Source of the DNA: Bacteroides sp. 51
GTDB taxonomy: Bacteria; Bacteroidota; Bacteroidia; Bacteroidales; Bacteroidaceae
DNA length: 64,000 bases
Assembly (NCBI RefSeq): GCF_010500965.1
Contig: NZ_QVMI01000017.1
Coordinates: 28,464-92,463 of the forward strand
Direction of reading: 5' to 3'
Shown here: piece by piece, positions 17,857 through 27,340 of the stretch
How the letters are laid out: every line of letters begins with the position of its first letter
Numbering within the stretch: the first letter of the stretch is position 1
Program-made: the position numbers and the translations under genes
Notes under the pieces: generated by a model
The model's database searches: none
What the model saw: the letters and a program-made list of their open reading frames with translations, nothing else
Told to the model about the DNA's origin: nothing

Positions 17857-18957
17857 TCAATTATTCTCTTTCCGCCATTTCTCGTGCATTTTTAGTACCT
17901 TCATTCCGTCGCTATTGTACCAGGAGTAACCATTGCGACGCTCATGGCCTATCTGATCTAAGGCGTAAACCTTTACCCCGTCACGATCGGAAAAGAAAGG
18001 ACGATTGGTTTCCAGATCGTAGAAGCGCGCCCATAAAGGAGGGCAGTCGGTGCACTCTACTATTCTGTAATCTCTCTTGCCCTCATCGTTGGTGAAGAAT
18101 TCTTTTTTGATTCCTTCTATCTTTGAGGCTTTAAACCACTCTACGGCACCTTCAACTGCATTGATGATTTCCGACGAAGGGTTAGGGAGCGACATAAGCA
18201 GTAGCACGATATTATCCGATTCCTGTCCGCTGAGCGAAGGCAGTTCGTATGCACGGGCCTTGATAGGCTCCAGTGTAACGTGGTCATGTTGTGCGCACCA
18301 TACTGTGAGTTTCCCGTTTCGTTTATACTGTGTTTTCAGAATACATTCCACCCCTTTGTCGAATGCAGCACGGGCTTTCCCGAGGTATTCATTGGGTATA
18401 AAATCGTAAGGTGCTTTCTTCTCGTATATCTCACGAAGTAGCTCCATTACGTTGATCATGGCATTGTCGTTGTAGGTGATCTCCGTGTAATACCCTTTCG
18501 GACGAGGCCAGAACTGAGGCCATCCACCATTACCATATTGTGCGTTGAGCAGATATTGAATGCCGTCAATGACTGCTTTCTTGTAACGTTCATCTTTGGT
18601 TGTCTGGTAAACGCGTGCCAGATAGTATATCTCGGTAATGGTAGCGTTATTATCAATAGTGCTTTCATTTACCTTATCCTTGGCGGCCAGGACTTCTTTT
18701 CTCTCCTGCTTATTTAGTTCGGCAGCCATATAGATGTTTTTAGGCCACCCACCGGTGGTTTGCTGATAGAGTAGTACATTTTCTGCAATGCGCGTAGCTT
18801 CCTTGGTATGGTAGAAGTTGTCGTCAAACGACTGTACTATCCTTGTCCAACTCTTATAAGGCTGTTTTTCCTTGTATGATACTTCCTGGGCGTTGGCTCC
18901 TCCCAGTACAAATGTAGATAATAGTACAAAGAGTACTGATCTGAATGTGATTTTCAT
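17857..18957 (-). CDS. Secreted pectate lyase, PL10 family
   Basis: Cleaves polygalacturonate by beta-elimination. The 366-residue protein has a signal peptide ending ANAQ (cut near residue 23). Family motifs of the PL10 alpha-toroid follow: QQTTGGWPKNIYM (about 65-77), STIDNNATITEIYYLARVY, NAQYGNGGWPQFWPRPKGY (about 133-151), TYNDNAMINVM, WCAQHD and ARAYELPSLSG (about 230-240). It begins 9 bp after the tolC stop and so probably ends the RND efflux operon, an odd partner. No SusC/SusD pair or other pectin enzyme is nearby. Confidence 0.88.
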   Translation of the reverse strand: MKITFRSVLFVLLSTFVLGGANAQEVSYKEKQPYKSWTRIVQSFDDNFYHTKEATRIAENVLLYQQTTGGWPKNIYMAAELNKQERKEVLAAKDKVNESTIDNNATITEIYYLARVYQTTKDERYKKAVIDGIQYLLNAQYGNGGWPQFWPRPKGYYTEITYNDNAMINVMELLREIYEKKAPYDFIPNEYLGKARAAFDKGVECILKTQYKRNGKLTVWCAQHDHVTLEPIKARAYELPSLSGQESDNIVLLLMSLPNPSSEIINAVEGAVEWFKASKIEGIKKEFFTNDEGKRDYRIVECTDCPPLWARFYDLETNRPFFSDRDGVKVYALDQIGHERRNGYSWYNSDGMKVLKMHEKWRKENN

Positions 18958-18966
18958 GGCTGATTC

Positions 18967-20292
18967 TTAATTATTCAAATAGTTTGTTATTTTTCCACTG
19001 ATTTGCAATAAGGATATCTCGCATAGTTTAGTGTCATACTCTGCCGATAGGATTCGCTCTTCCGCATCCAGCAGGCTTTTTTGCGCTTCGCGCATTTCAA
19101 TACCCGAGAGGTCGCCCAACATATAGCGCTCCATAGCTATCTCATGGTTCTCCTTGGCGGCCACCAGGTTTTCTCTTTCCAACTTCAATACCTTGATGTT
19201 ATTAAGGTAAGCCTGCCATAGGTTGCTGATGTCGGCTTGCAGCGATTGTTCCAACTGCTGGCGGGATAAACGTGCGTTCTCAATCGCGATATTGGCGTTC
19301 ATGCGTTCCCGTTTCCGGTTGCCGTCGAACAGATTGATGCCTACGGTTACTCCGAAATTGAACCCAAGATTGTTTCGCTGGCTATTAGCTCCTATCTCAT
19401 ATTTATTGAACGTGTAACCATAGCCGGAGTTCAGCTTTACGTAAGGGTAGTTACGGGAATTCACCACCTTCAAATCTAAATCTGCCAGCGTGCGGTTCTG
19501 CTCTGCTTTGAGTAGGGAGGAGTTGGTGAGCATGGTCGCATTCCAGAGTTCATCGAAAGAAAGAAGTATGTTCGGATCAATGATCGAATCGGTGATGTTC
19601 AATTCCATATCCATGTCGCGGTTGGCCATCAGTTGATTCAGGCGAATGCGCGAAGTGTGCAGAAGCTCTTGCTGTTTCATGTATTTTGAACTGTCGGCAT
19701 TGAAGTCTACCCGTGCCTGTTGCAAGTCTAACCGGGAGAAGCTACCGATATTATACCGGGCTTCTACAATACGCAGGCGCTCTTTCGACAGTGATACGGC
19801 GTAATGGAAGTTCTTCAACCTGATCGTTTGTTGTACATAATTATAGTACTCGGCAGTGAGGCTGGCAATGAAATCTTCTATGGTGATTCGTGTATTTGTC
19901 TCGCCTTGCTTTTCCAACTCTTTTAAGCGTTGCAGGTTTGTGGTCATCTTAAAACCGTCGAAGATAGTCCAGTTGAGGCTGAGTCCGACGTTAAGTGTCT
20001 GGTCGAAGATGCCGTTGTCTTTGGTCTTGTCTCCGGTGGCGCGTGCTTCTGTTTCTGTATTATTCAGGGTACCACTGTAACCACCGCTAAGGTCTAGCGT
20101 CGGCAGAAGTCCGGCGTTGCCCCATGTGGCATTGTTTTTGTCTACCTGTTCTTCATTACGGCTGATGCGGATAGAGTAATTATTCTCTAATCCGGTTTCC
20201 AGGCAATCCTGTAAGTTCAAATTCTGTTGGGCATACAGGCCGATTCCCGATAAACTTGTGCTAATAAGGATGTATATCAATATTCGTTTCAT
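18967..20292 (-). CDS. TolC-family outer-membrane efflux channel
   Basis: Outer-membrane duct of a tripartite efflux pump. The 441-residue protein starts with a signal peptide (cut after LYAQ, about residue 22) and shows two similar halves of long helices and short strands typical of TolC: NLQDCLETGLENNYSIRIS at the start of the first half, and a glycine- and aromatic-rich strand (YPYVKLNSGYGYTFN) in the second. Its start overlaps the RND permease stop by 4 bp, so the two are translationally coupled. Confidence 0.93.
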   Translation of the reverse strand: MKRILIYILISTSLSGIGLYAQQNLNLQDCLETGLENNYSIRISRNEEQVDKNNATWGNAGLLPTLDLSGGYSGTLNNTETEARATGDKTKDNGIFDQTLNVGLSLNWTIFDGFKMTTNLQRLKELEKQGETNTRITIEDFIASLTAEYYNYVQQTIRLKNFHYAVSLSKERLRIVEARYNIGSFSRLDLQQARVDFNADSSKYMKQQELLHTSRIRLNQLMANRDMDMELNITDSIIDPNILLSFDELWNATMLTNSSLLKAEQNRTLADLDLKVVNSRNYPYVKLNSGYGYTFNKYEIGANSQRNNLGFNFGVTVGINLFDGNRKRERMNANIAIENARLSRQQLEQSLQADISNLWQAYLNNIKVLKLERENLVAAKENHEIAMERYMLGDLSGIEMREAQKSLLDAEERILSAEYDTKLCEISLLQISGKITNYLNN

Positions 20293-23200
20293 TCTTCTTT
20301 TCTTTTTGAACGGTTAGTCGAGATGTAACTATATATGGCAGGAACAATGTATATCGTCAGGAAGGTAGATACAAGCATACCTCCGATTACAGCTACCCCC
20401 ATGGCCACACGTCCGTTTGCTCCTTCGGCAGAAGCAAATGCCAGCGGCAACAACCCGAGTATGGTAGATGCACTGGTCATAAGGATGGGGCGTAAGCGTT
20501 GGAGAGAGGCTTCGCGGATGGCTGTCATCTTGTCTATTCCGGCTTCTTGTTTCTGGTTGGCAAACTCTACGATTAGGATACCGTTCTTTGCCACCAGCCC
20601 GATAAGCATAATGATACCAATCTGGCTGAATATATTCATTGTAATGCCGCTGGTTATCATAAACACAAGTGCTCCGGCAATGGCAAGCGGCACAGTCAAC
20701 ATCACAATCAAAGGATCTTTAAAGCTTTCGAACTGGGCGGCCAGGATAAGGTAAATAAGGAAGATGGCCAGTACGAAAGCAAACATCAAGCTGGAAGAAC
20801 TCTCGCGGTATTCCTTCGAATCGCCGGTCAGGGCTGTCCGGAAGGTATCATCCAGTGTTTCTTTGGCTATTCTGTCCATTTCCTCCAATCCCTGGCCTAT
20901 GGTGTACCCTTTGTTAAGTCCGGCAGAGACTGTGGCGGCTACAAACCGGTTAAAACGGTAAAGCTGTGGCGGAGCAATATTTTCGCTGATAGCTACAAGG
21001 TTATCCATTTGTATCATTTCACCTTTATCGCTGCGTACATATATCGAACGAAGGTCGGCAGGTTTGTTGCGTTGTTGGCGATTGATTTCACCCAGAATTT
21101 CATATTGCTTTCCATTCATGTAGAAATATCCCATACGCTGTCCGCTAAGTCCGTATTGCAGTGTCTGGGCTATATTACGGGTACTTACTCCCATCATGGT
21201 AGCCTTGTCTCTGTCGATGCTGATGCGCGCTTCCGGCTTGCTGAACTTCAGGTTAACGTCTGCCATCTGGAATACCGGGCTATCGTAGACCTTTTGCATG
21301 AATTCCGGCAATACCTTTTCAAGTTTCGCCAGGTTGGTGGCTTGCAGTACATATTGTACGGGCATCCCTCCGCGGCGGCTACCGAAAGTAGACTGCTGCT
21401 GTACAAAGGAGCGGGCCATAGTTTTCTTCTGAACTGCCCTTGAAACCTCTTCAGCCACATCCATTTGGGAGTAGTCTCTATCTTTAATGTCTACCAATGA
21501 GATCTGCACATTTCCGCTACCACTCGAAACACGGGCGGTTACGGTCCGGGCATCAGGTACCAAAGAATCGACCAGGGCGTTGATGTCTTCTGTATAATCG
21601 CGCATGTATTCATACGTAACTCCTTCAGGGCCACGGGTGTTTATGGTAATAGACGACCGGTCTTCGAGAGGTGCCATTTCGGAAGGGATAGCATCCCATA
21701 AGTACCCAATCATAACCAACGTAATGAGTACAATCGGTAGGGCGAGGTATCGTTTTTTAAGGAAGCCTGCGAGGGATTTGGCATAGATGTTATTCATTCC
21801 TTCAAAGAAAGGCTCGGTCTTCCGGTAAAACCAATTCTGCTTTTCGCGTTTGATCAACAATTTGGTAGCCAGCATAGGCGTGAAAGTCAATGCGGCAAAA
21901 GAAGAAATGATAACAGACCCCGAGATTACGATACTAAACTCACGGAACAGGCGTCCGGTCATACCTTCCATAAATACAATCGGGAAGAATACCGCAACCA
22001 GGGTTATAGTAGTCGATATAACGGCAAAGAATATTTCTTTTGACCCTTCAATACCTGCCTCTTTGGGGTTCATTCCCCGTTCAATGCGGATGTAAATATT
22101 CTCCGTCATTACAATGGCGTCATCCACCACCAATCCTACGGAGAGTACGATGGCAAGCATGGATAATACGTTGATGGAGAATCCTGCCAGATACATCACG
22201 AAGAATGCCCCGATGAGTGAAACCGGAATTACGATACATGGAATGAGCGTAACACGCCAGTCGCGTAGGAAAAGGAAGATAATGATGATTACCAGGATAA
22301 AGGCAACGTATACCGTTTCTTGTACTTCATAGATGGATGCACGGATGAATTTGGTATTGTCGAACCCGTAGTTTGTGGTGACGTCTTCGGGTAAGTCCTT
22401 CTTCATCATCTCCATACGGTCGTATACGGCATTGGCAATCTCAATGTGGTTGGCTCCCGGTTGTGGAGTAACCACCACCCCAATCATCGGAATTCCGTTC
22501 ATCTTCATGTAGCTTTGTATATCTCGTGGTCCAAGCTCTGCTTCTCCTATATCACTAAAACGGACGATACGGTCGTTGCTTTCCTTGATAATCAGATTAT
22601 TGAACTCTTCTGCCGTATGCATAAGCCCCAGCGTACGGATGGTCAACTCGGTGGTGTTTCCTTCAATTTTTCCGGATGGTAACTCTACGTTTTCACTATC
22701 AACAGCATTTTTAACGTCTGTGGGTGTAATGTTGTAGGATGCCATCTTTACCGGGTCCAGCCATAAGCGCATGGAGTAGCGCTTTTCTCCCCAAATGGAT
22801 ACTCCACTAACGTCGGGAATGGTTTGAAGTTGTTCTTTTACAGTGAGGTCGGCAATTTCACTCAGTTCCAATAACGACCGCTTGTCGCTCTGGATAGCTA
22901 CCATAAGGATAGGAGAGGCGTCGGCATCGGCCTTGGATACGATTGGAGGATCGCAGTCGCGGGGAAGATAACGTTGTGCACGTGACACTTTATCGCGTAC
23001 GTCATTGGCGGCAGTTTCCAGGTCTACCGATAGTTCAAACTCTACGGTGATACGGCTTTGTCCCTGGCTGCTGACACTGGATAGGGAGCGAATCCCCGGA
23101 ATACCATTGATGTTCTGCTCCAACGGTTCGGTGATCTGGTTTTCAATAACGTCGGCGTTTGCACCGGGGTATGAACAACTTACTGAAATGATAGGGTTGT

Positions 23201-23321
23201 CAACCGATGGATATTCGCGAACACCCAGCGATGTATAGCCAATCATACCGAAAAGGATGATGATCAGCGTTAATACTGTGGCTAATACCGGGCGACGGAT
23301 ACTAAGTTCGGATATATTCAT
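20289..23321 (-). CDS. RND-family multidrug efflux permease (AcrB type)
   Basis: Inner-membrane proton-driven pump of the HAE-1 type. The 1010-residue protein has the standard two-fold plan: TM1 at residues 9-29, a large periplasmic loop, TM2-6 (about 335-535), TM7, a second loop, TM8-12 at the C-terminus. The proton-relay pair is in SVGLVVDDAIVMTENIY (about 395-411), and the RND signature EGSKEIFFAVISTTITLVAV follows. Pseudo-repeat segments (YSYPGAN..., PGANADVIENQITEPLE) match drug pumps rather than metal pumps. Substrates cannot be told from sequence. It lies downstream of the adaptor gene, across the 33-bp inverted repeat, and overlaps tolC. Confidence 0.95.
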   Translation of the reverse strand: MNISELSIRRPVLATVLTLIIILFGMIGYTSLGVREYPSVDNPIISVSCSYPGANADVIENQITEPLEQNINGIPGIRSLSSVSSQGQSRITVEFELSVDLETAANDVRDKVSRAQRYLPRDCDPPIVSKADADASPILMVAIQSDKRSLLELSEIADLTVKEQLQTIPDVSGVSIWGEKRYSMRLWLDPVKMASYNITPTDVKNAVDSENVELPSGKIEGNTTELTIRTLGLMHTAEEFNNLIIKESNDRIVRFSDIGEAELGPRDIQSYMKMNGIPMIGVVVTPQPGANHIEIANAVYDRMEMMKKDLPEDVTTNYGFDNTKFIRASIYEVQETVYVAFILVIIIIFLFLRDWRVTLIPCIVIPVSLIGAFFVMYLAGFSINVLSMLAIVLSVGLVVDDAIVMTENIYIRIERGMNPKEAGIEGSKEIFFAVISTTITLVAVFFPIVFMEGMTGRLFREFSIVISGSVIISSFAALTFTPMLATKLLIKREKQNWFYRKTEPFFEGMNNIYAKSLAGFLKKRYLALPIVLITLVMIGYLWDAIPSEMAPLEDRSSITINTRGPEGVTYEYMRDYTEDINALVDSLVPDARTVTARVSSGSGNVQISLVDIKDRDYSQMDVAEEVSRAVQKKTMARSFVQQQSTFGSRRGGMPVQYVLQATNLAKLEKVLPEFMQKVYDSPVFQMADVNLKFSKPEARISIDRDKATMMGVSTRNIAQTLQYGLSGQRMGYFYMNGKQYEILGEINRQQRNKPADLRSIYVRSDKGEMIQMDNLVAISENIAPPQLYRFNRFVAATVSAGLNKGYTIGQGLEEMDRIAKETLDDTFRTALTGDSKEYRESSSSLMFAFVLAIFLIYLILAAQFESFKDPLIVMLTVPLAIAGALVFMITSGITMNIFSQIGIIMLIGLVAKNGILIVEFANQKQEAGIDKMTAIREASLQRLRPILMTSASTILGLLPLAFASAEGANGRVAMGVAVIGGMLVSTFLTIYIVPAIYSYISTNRSKRKEE

Positions 23322-23347
23322 TTGAGTTCTTATTATTGGGTTTTAGA

Positions 23348-23450
23348 GCCTCACCCCAGCCCTCTCCAAAGGAGAGGGAGATGGCTGTGCTGTAATTTCT
23401 CAGGGTGTAACCTCTTTCTCCCTCTCCTTTGGAGAGGGCTGGGGTGAGGC
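23348..23450. repeat. 103-bp element with perfect 33-bp inverted arms, inside the efflux operon
   Basis: Left arm 23348-23380 and right arm 23418-23450 are perfect reverse complements (GCCTCACCCCAGCCCTCTCC...), each also containing a short internal palindrome. It lies 2 bp from the adaptor stop and 27 bp before the permease start. A single diverged arm occurs at 46393-46422. Confidence 0.85.
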
Positions 23451-23452
23451 TG

Positions 23453-24535
23453 TTAGTCAATATTATCCAGTGTTACAGGCAATCCGGTGCGGAGTTGTAG
23501 GGTTCCCGATACGATTAACGTATCTCCTACGTTTAATCCTTCCAATACCTGCACATCCGATGCCGTACGCAACCCTTTGGTAATGAATACCGGTTCGGCT
23601 TTTCCGTTTTTATATAAGAAAACCTTGTCTTTTCCCATTTCAGGAACAATGGCCTGACTTGGTATGGAGATTGCATCGGATAATTCGAACATACGTACCC
23701 AAATGTTGGCAGGCTTTCCCGGGAGTAGCCGGTTGTTCGTGTTGGGGTAGAGTGCCCTTACTGTCAGGGTATTGGTTATCGGGTCAATCTGTGATGCCAT
23801 AGCATACACACTCGCATAAAATGTATCCAGAATACCATCTACGGTAAAGCTGACTTTGGTGCCGACTGTAATTTGATTGGAATAGCGCTCCGGGATGGAG
23901 AATTCAACCTTCAAAGGAGATACCTTTGTCAGTTTGGCTATGACGGTAGTGGGAGAGGCGTAAGCACCCTCGCTGACTTGGCGTAAGCTGATAACCCCAT
24001 CGAAAGGAGCTCGCAATTCGGTTAATGCAATATTGGCTTTGACGAGTTGGATATCTGCATTAAGCGCTTCAAGGTCTGTTTTAACCTGCTCGTATGCTTC
24101 CTTGCTGACTGCATCTTTTTCCAGCAGTGCGCTTTGACGATACACTCTGTCTTGTGCTAATTTGAGTTGAGCCTCGAGTTTCTTTAACTGTGCTTGCAGG
24201 GGAGCATCATTGACTTTGGCCAGGAGTTGGCCTTTTTGCACCTGGTGGCCTTCGCTGAAATTAATCTGTGTAACCTGTCCCGAAGTCTGAAAAGATAAAT
24301 CAACCTCTTCGTCGGGCATAAGTCGCCCTCTGGGGTTGATGTCGTCGGCCAATGTATGCTCTTTAATGGTTACAGCGTTGACATTGAGTATGCGTCTGCT
24401 GTTTCCTTGTTGCGGTTGAGCTGCTGTGCTTTTCTCTTCATTTGATTTGCCTGTGGGGAGGAAACGATACAATCCCCAACCTGTTAACCCGAGAACCAGG
24501 AAAATGATAATTCCCCATCTAACTCTTTTATCCAT
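23453..24535 (-). CDS. RND efflux periplasmic adaptor (HlyD/MFP family)
   Basis: Periplasmic adaptor linking the RND permease to TolC. I chose the ATG at 24535 (MDKRVRWGIIIFLVL, 360 residues); a longer frame to 24595 would translate the GC-rich palindrome repeat. An N-terminal anchor helix (residues 6-25) is followed by a beta-barrel, a lipoyl half (MPDEEVDLSFQTSGQVTQI), a coiled-coil hairpin (LKKLEAQLKLAQDRVYRQ, then KEAYEQVKTDLEAL), the second lipoyl half (LRAPFDGVISLRQVSEG) and the membrane-proximal domain. First gene of the operon adaptor-permease-tolC-pectate lyase. Confidence 0.93.
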   Translation of the reverse strand: MDKRVRWGIIIFLVLGLTGWGLYRFLPTGKSNEEKSTAAQPQQGNSRRILNVNAVTIKEHTLADDINPRGRLMPDEEVDLSFQTSGQVTQINFSEGHQVQKGQLLAKVNDAPLQAQLKKLEAQLKLAQDRVYRQSALLEKDAVSKEAYEQVKTDLEALNADIQLVKANIALTELRAPFDGVISLRQVSEGAYASPTTVIAKLTKVSPLKVEFSIPERYSNQITVGTKVSFTVDGILDTFYASVYAMASQIDPITNTLTVRALYPNTNNRLLPGKPANIWVRMFELSDAISIPSQAIVPEMGKDKVFLYKNGKAEPVFITKGLRTASDVQVLEGLNVGDTLIVSGTLQLRTGLPVTLDNID

Positions 24536-24565
24536 GAATGTATTATTTTTGAAAAGATTATCACC

Positions 24566-24633
24566 GTAGGGGCGGTTCGCGAACCGCCCAATCATTTGCT
24601 TTGTGGTTCGGGCGGTTCGCGAACCGCCCCTAC
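24566..24633. repeat. Inverted pair of GGGCGGTTCGCGAACCGCCC
   Basis: Two perfect 20-bp palindromes at 24570-24589 and 24610-24629 with outer GTAG and CTAC, as at 13399-13475. Here it lies in the gap upstream of the efflux operon and downstream of rsgA, which is transcribed in the same direction, so it may end rsgA transcripts. Confidence 0.85.
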
Positions 24634-24699
24634 AATAATCATTTTCTTTTGTTTAGTATATACGTCTACCAATCTTAGACGAAACTGGAATGAAAAGGT

Positions 24700-25632
24700 T
24701 TAAAATGCCGACCGATATTTTCCTTCTTCTTTATCTTCCAGCATATTTAAATAAGAAGTATAACGTGATTCGCTAATGTAGTGTTGCTCTACAGCGTTGC
24801 GTACGGCACATCCGGGTTCATGCCGATGTGTACAATTATTGTATCGGCAATCGGCAGATACTTTAAATATTTCGGGGAAATAATGGCTGATTTCCTCTTC
24901 TTCCATATCGAATGTACCGAATCCTTTGATTCCGGGAGTGTCGATGATATACCCATCGCCAGGAACGGGATACATTTCCGAGAAAGTAGTGGTATGGGTT
25001 CCTTTGTTGTGGTAACTGGATATTTCGGCTGTTTTGATGTTTACATCTGGTAAGATATGGTTGATGAGAGTCGATTTCCCCACTCCCGAATGGCCGGAGA
25101 AGAGCGTCACCCTTCCTTTCAGTTCTTCTTTAATCGTATCAATACCTTCATTTCTCAATGCCGAGATTTTAAAGCAGGGATAGCCGATATGTGTATAAAG
25201 TGTAATGAGAGCCTCCAGATATTGCAGTTCCTCTTCATTATACGCGTCTACTTTATTAAATATGAGTTTAACCGGTACGCGGTATGCTTCGGCCGATGCC
25301 AGAAAACGGTCAATGAATATAGTTGATGTTTCGGGATAGTTGACTGTAACAACAAGCATGCACTGGTCCAGGTTAGCCGCCAGGATATGCGATTGTTTAG
25401 ATAGGTTCGAGGAGCGCCGGACGATGTAATTCTTCCGGTCTTCAATTTCGGTAATGAGGGCCGTACCTTCCGGGTTAACGGCAATCTGAACATAGTCGCC
25501 CACAGCTATCGGATTGGTACTCTTGATCTCCTTTAGCCGGAAGTTTCCTTTGATTTTACATTCTATGATCCTTCCGTCATTTGTCTTGACGTGATACCAA
25601 CTACCAGTGTTCCTGATTACTAACCCCTTCAT
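24700..25632 (-). CDS. rsgA: Ribosome small-subunit-dependent GTPase RsgA
   Basis: Circularly permuted GTPase that proofreads late 30S assembly. An N-terminal OB fold (residues 1-75; [22 protein letters not shown]) precedes the permuted G domain, with the motif order G4 FNKVD, G5 SAL, G1 [10 protein letters not shown]2 THTTTF, G3 DTPGIKGFG. The C-terminal zinc finger is [14 protein letters not shown] (about 267-280). The 310-residue length is normal. It is downstream of frr across the heptad repeat hairpin and probably in one operon pyrH-frr-rsgA. Confidence 0.96.
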   Translation of the reverse strand: MKGLVIRNTGSWYHVKTNDGRIIECKIKGNFRLKEIKSTNPIAVGDYVQIAVNPEGTALITEIEDRKNYIVRRSSNLSKQSHILAANLDQCMLVVTVNYPETSTIFIDRFLASAEAYRVPVKLIFNKVDAYNEEELQYLEALITLYTHIGYPCFKISALRNEGIDTIKEELKGRVTLFSGHSGVGKSTLINHILPDVNIKTAEISSYHNKGTHTTTFSEMYPVPGDGYIIDTPGIKGFGTFDMEEEEISHYFPEIFKVSADCRYNNCTHRHEPGCAVRNAVEQHYISESRYTSYLNMLEDKEEGKYRSAF

Positions 25633-25635
25633 ATA

Positions 25636-25738
25636 AGTTGAAAGTTGAAAGTTGAAAGTTGAAAGTTAAGAAAGTTATGGGGATGAACATATTGTACCCG
25701 CATGGCAACTTTCAACTTTCAACTTTCAATTTTCAACT
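25636..25738. repeat. TTTCAAC heptad repeat hairpin between frr and rsgA
   Basis: GTTGAAA units (25636-25668), a spacer ending CCCGCATGG, then TTTCAAC units (25704-25738). It fills nearly the whole 111-bp gap, from 5 bp after the frr stop to 3 bp before the rsgA start codon, so it covers the rsgA ribosome-binding region. Confidence 0.8.
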
Positions 25739-25743
25739 GAATT

Positions 25744-26304
25744 TTAGACTGTCATAATTTCTTTTTCCTTCTCAACCAGCATATCATCTACCTTCTTGAT
25801 ATACTTGTCGTGTACTTTCTGAAGTTTAGCTTCAGCGTCTTTTTGATTGTCTTCCGATAGTCCGTCTTTAACGGCTTTCTTTAGTATATCAATGCCATCG
25901 CGACGTGCATTGCGGATACTGATCTTCGCTGTTTCAGCTTCGCCTTTACATTGTTTGGACAATTGTTTACGGCGCTCTTCGGTTGGTTGTGGAATACCAA
26001 TGCGAATGATCTCTCCATTGTTTTCGGGCATAATGCCGAGGTCAGAGTCGATGATTGCTTTTTCAATGGCTCTGAACATGCTTTTATCCCACGGTTTGAT
26101 CGTGATGCTACGCGCGTCGGGAGTTGATATCGCTGATACATTGCTCAGGGGCACCATACTACCATACGAATCTACACGGATACCGTCAAGAATTCTTGGG
26201 TTGGCTTTACCCGCACGGATATGAGCAAATGATTCTTCAAGATACATAATGGCCATGTCCATTTTCTCTTGAGCTTCGTTGATGCAAGCGTTTACGTCTA
26301 TCAT
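25744..26304 (-). CDS. frr: Ribosome recycling factor
   Basis: Releases ribosomes from mRNA after termination, with EF-G. I start it at 26304 (MIDVNACINEAQEKM, 186 residues, the family's usual size); an in-frame ATG at 26370 would translate intergenic heptad repeat. Recognisable blocks are SFAHIRAGKANPRILDGI, PLSNVSAISTPDARSI, IKPWDKSMFRAIEKAI, NNGEIIRIGIPQPTEERR and the C-terminal three-helix bundle. Between pyrH and rsgA, all leftward. Confidence 0.96.
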   Translation of the reverse strand: MIDVNACINEAQEKMDMAIMYLEESFAHIRAGKANPRILDGIRVDSYGSMVPLSNVSAISTPDARSITIKPWDKSMFRAIEKAIIDSDLGIMPENNGEIIRIGIPQPTEERRKQLSKQCKGEAETAKISIRNARRDGIDILKKAVKDGLSEDNQKDAEAKLQKVHDKYIKKVDDMLVEKEKEIMTV

Positions 26305-26308
26305 ATTT

Positions 26309-26420
26309 TTTGAGTTTTGAGTTATGAGTTTTGAGTTATGATGCAAAGTAAAACTAAAAACCATAAACAAACAAGTGAATAAACCAAAAACTCAAAACTC
26401 AAAACTCATAACTGATAACT
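26309..26420. repeat. ACTCAAA / GAGTTTT repeat hairpin between pyrH and frr
   Basis: Left arm of GAGTTTTGAGTTATGAG units (26309-26340), an unrelated spacer of 46 bp, right arm of ACTCAAAACTCATAACT units (26387-26420). Same layout as the TTTCAAC elements but a different word. It touches the pyrH stop codon and begins 5 bp from the frr start codon. Confidence 0.7.
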
Positions 26421-27129
26421 AATTATGTACTAAAGTTCCTATTTCTTCTCCAAGAACAACTTTCTTAAGGTTTCCTACGGTGTCCATATCGAAAACCACA
26501 ATCGGCAGGTTGTTTTCTTTACACATGGTGGTAGCGGTGAGGTCCATAACTTTCAGGCCGCGATTGTATATCTCGTCGTAAGTAATCTCTTTGAACTTGG
26601 TTGCTGTTTTGTCTTTCTCCGGGTCGGCCGTATAAATGCCATCTACGCGTGTGCCTTTCAGCATAACGTCGGCTTCGATCTCGATGCCCCGTAGTGAGGA
26701 ACCGGTGTCGGTAGTGAAGAATGGGTTTCCCGTGCCGGCCGACATGATGACTACCTCGCCGTTTTCCATGCTTTCAATCGCTTTCCATTTGTTGTAAAAC
26801 TCTCCGATCGGTTCCATGCGGACAGCGGTAAGTACACGCGACTTGACGCTTACCGAGCCAAGGGCAGAGCTAAGAGCGAGGCTGTTGATCACGGTTGCCA
26901 ACATGCCCATCTGGTCGCCTTTTACGCGGTCGAATCCTTTGTTGGCGCCACTCAAACCACGGAAGATGTTGCCGCCACCTATCACGATGCCAATCTGTAC
27001 TCCCAGTTCGTGGATCTCTTTTATTTGTGTGGCATACTCGGCCAGACGCTTTTCGTCGATGCCATATTGTTTTTCTCCCATCAGGCTTTCGCCGCTTAAC
27101 TTCAATAAGATTCTTTTGTACTTTATCAT
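26419..27129 (-). CDS. pyrH: UMP kinase
   Basis: Phosphorylates UMP to UDP with ATP; hexameric amino-acid-kinase-fold enzyme. Motifs: KLSGESLMG (residues 9-17), IVIGGGNIFRG (about 49-59), DQMGMLATVINSLAL (about 72-86), AGTGNPFFTTDT (about 130-141), MLKGTRVDGIYTADP and MDLTATTMCKENNLPIVVFDM. The 236 residues are normal. First gene of the probable operon pyrH-frr-rsgA, a linkage of pyrH and frr that is conserved in most bacteria. Confidence 0.97.
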   Translation of the reverse strand: MIKYKRILLKLSGESLMGEKQYGIDEKRLAEYATQIKEIHELGVQIGIVIGGGNIFRGLSGANKGFDRVKGDQMGMLATVINSLALSSALGSVSVKSRVLTAVRMEPIGEFYNKWKAIESMENGEVVIMSAGTGNPFFTTDTGSSLRGIEIEADVMLKGTRVDGIYTADPEKDKTATKFKEITYDEIYNRGLKVMDLTATTMCKENNLPIVVFDMDTVGNLKKVVLGEEIGTLVHN

Positions 27130-27157
27130 AACTGATTGTCGGATTTGGTTTCTTTGG

Positions 27158-27165
27158 CAAATTTA
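27158..27165 (-). promoter_or_regulatory. -7 box of pyrH (TAAATTTG)
   Basis: Perfect TAnnTTTG on the minus strand, 29 bp upstream of the start codon. A small hairpin ATGCG-A6-CGCAT lies just upstream at 27185-27200, near the -33 position. Confidence 0.5.
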
Positions 27166-27340
27166 TATAAAAATATCTCAGGTTATGCGAAAAAACGCAT
27201 CTCTGTACAATATTTGTTTGTGTGCGTCGTTTACCTACTTAGGATGTATTATTCTCTTATAGCAATTTTTAAGAGAACAATATGCTATGAGATTTGTCTT
27301 TAATGTATAGAGAATGAAATGATTAATTAACCTATACCTT

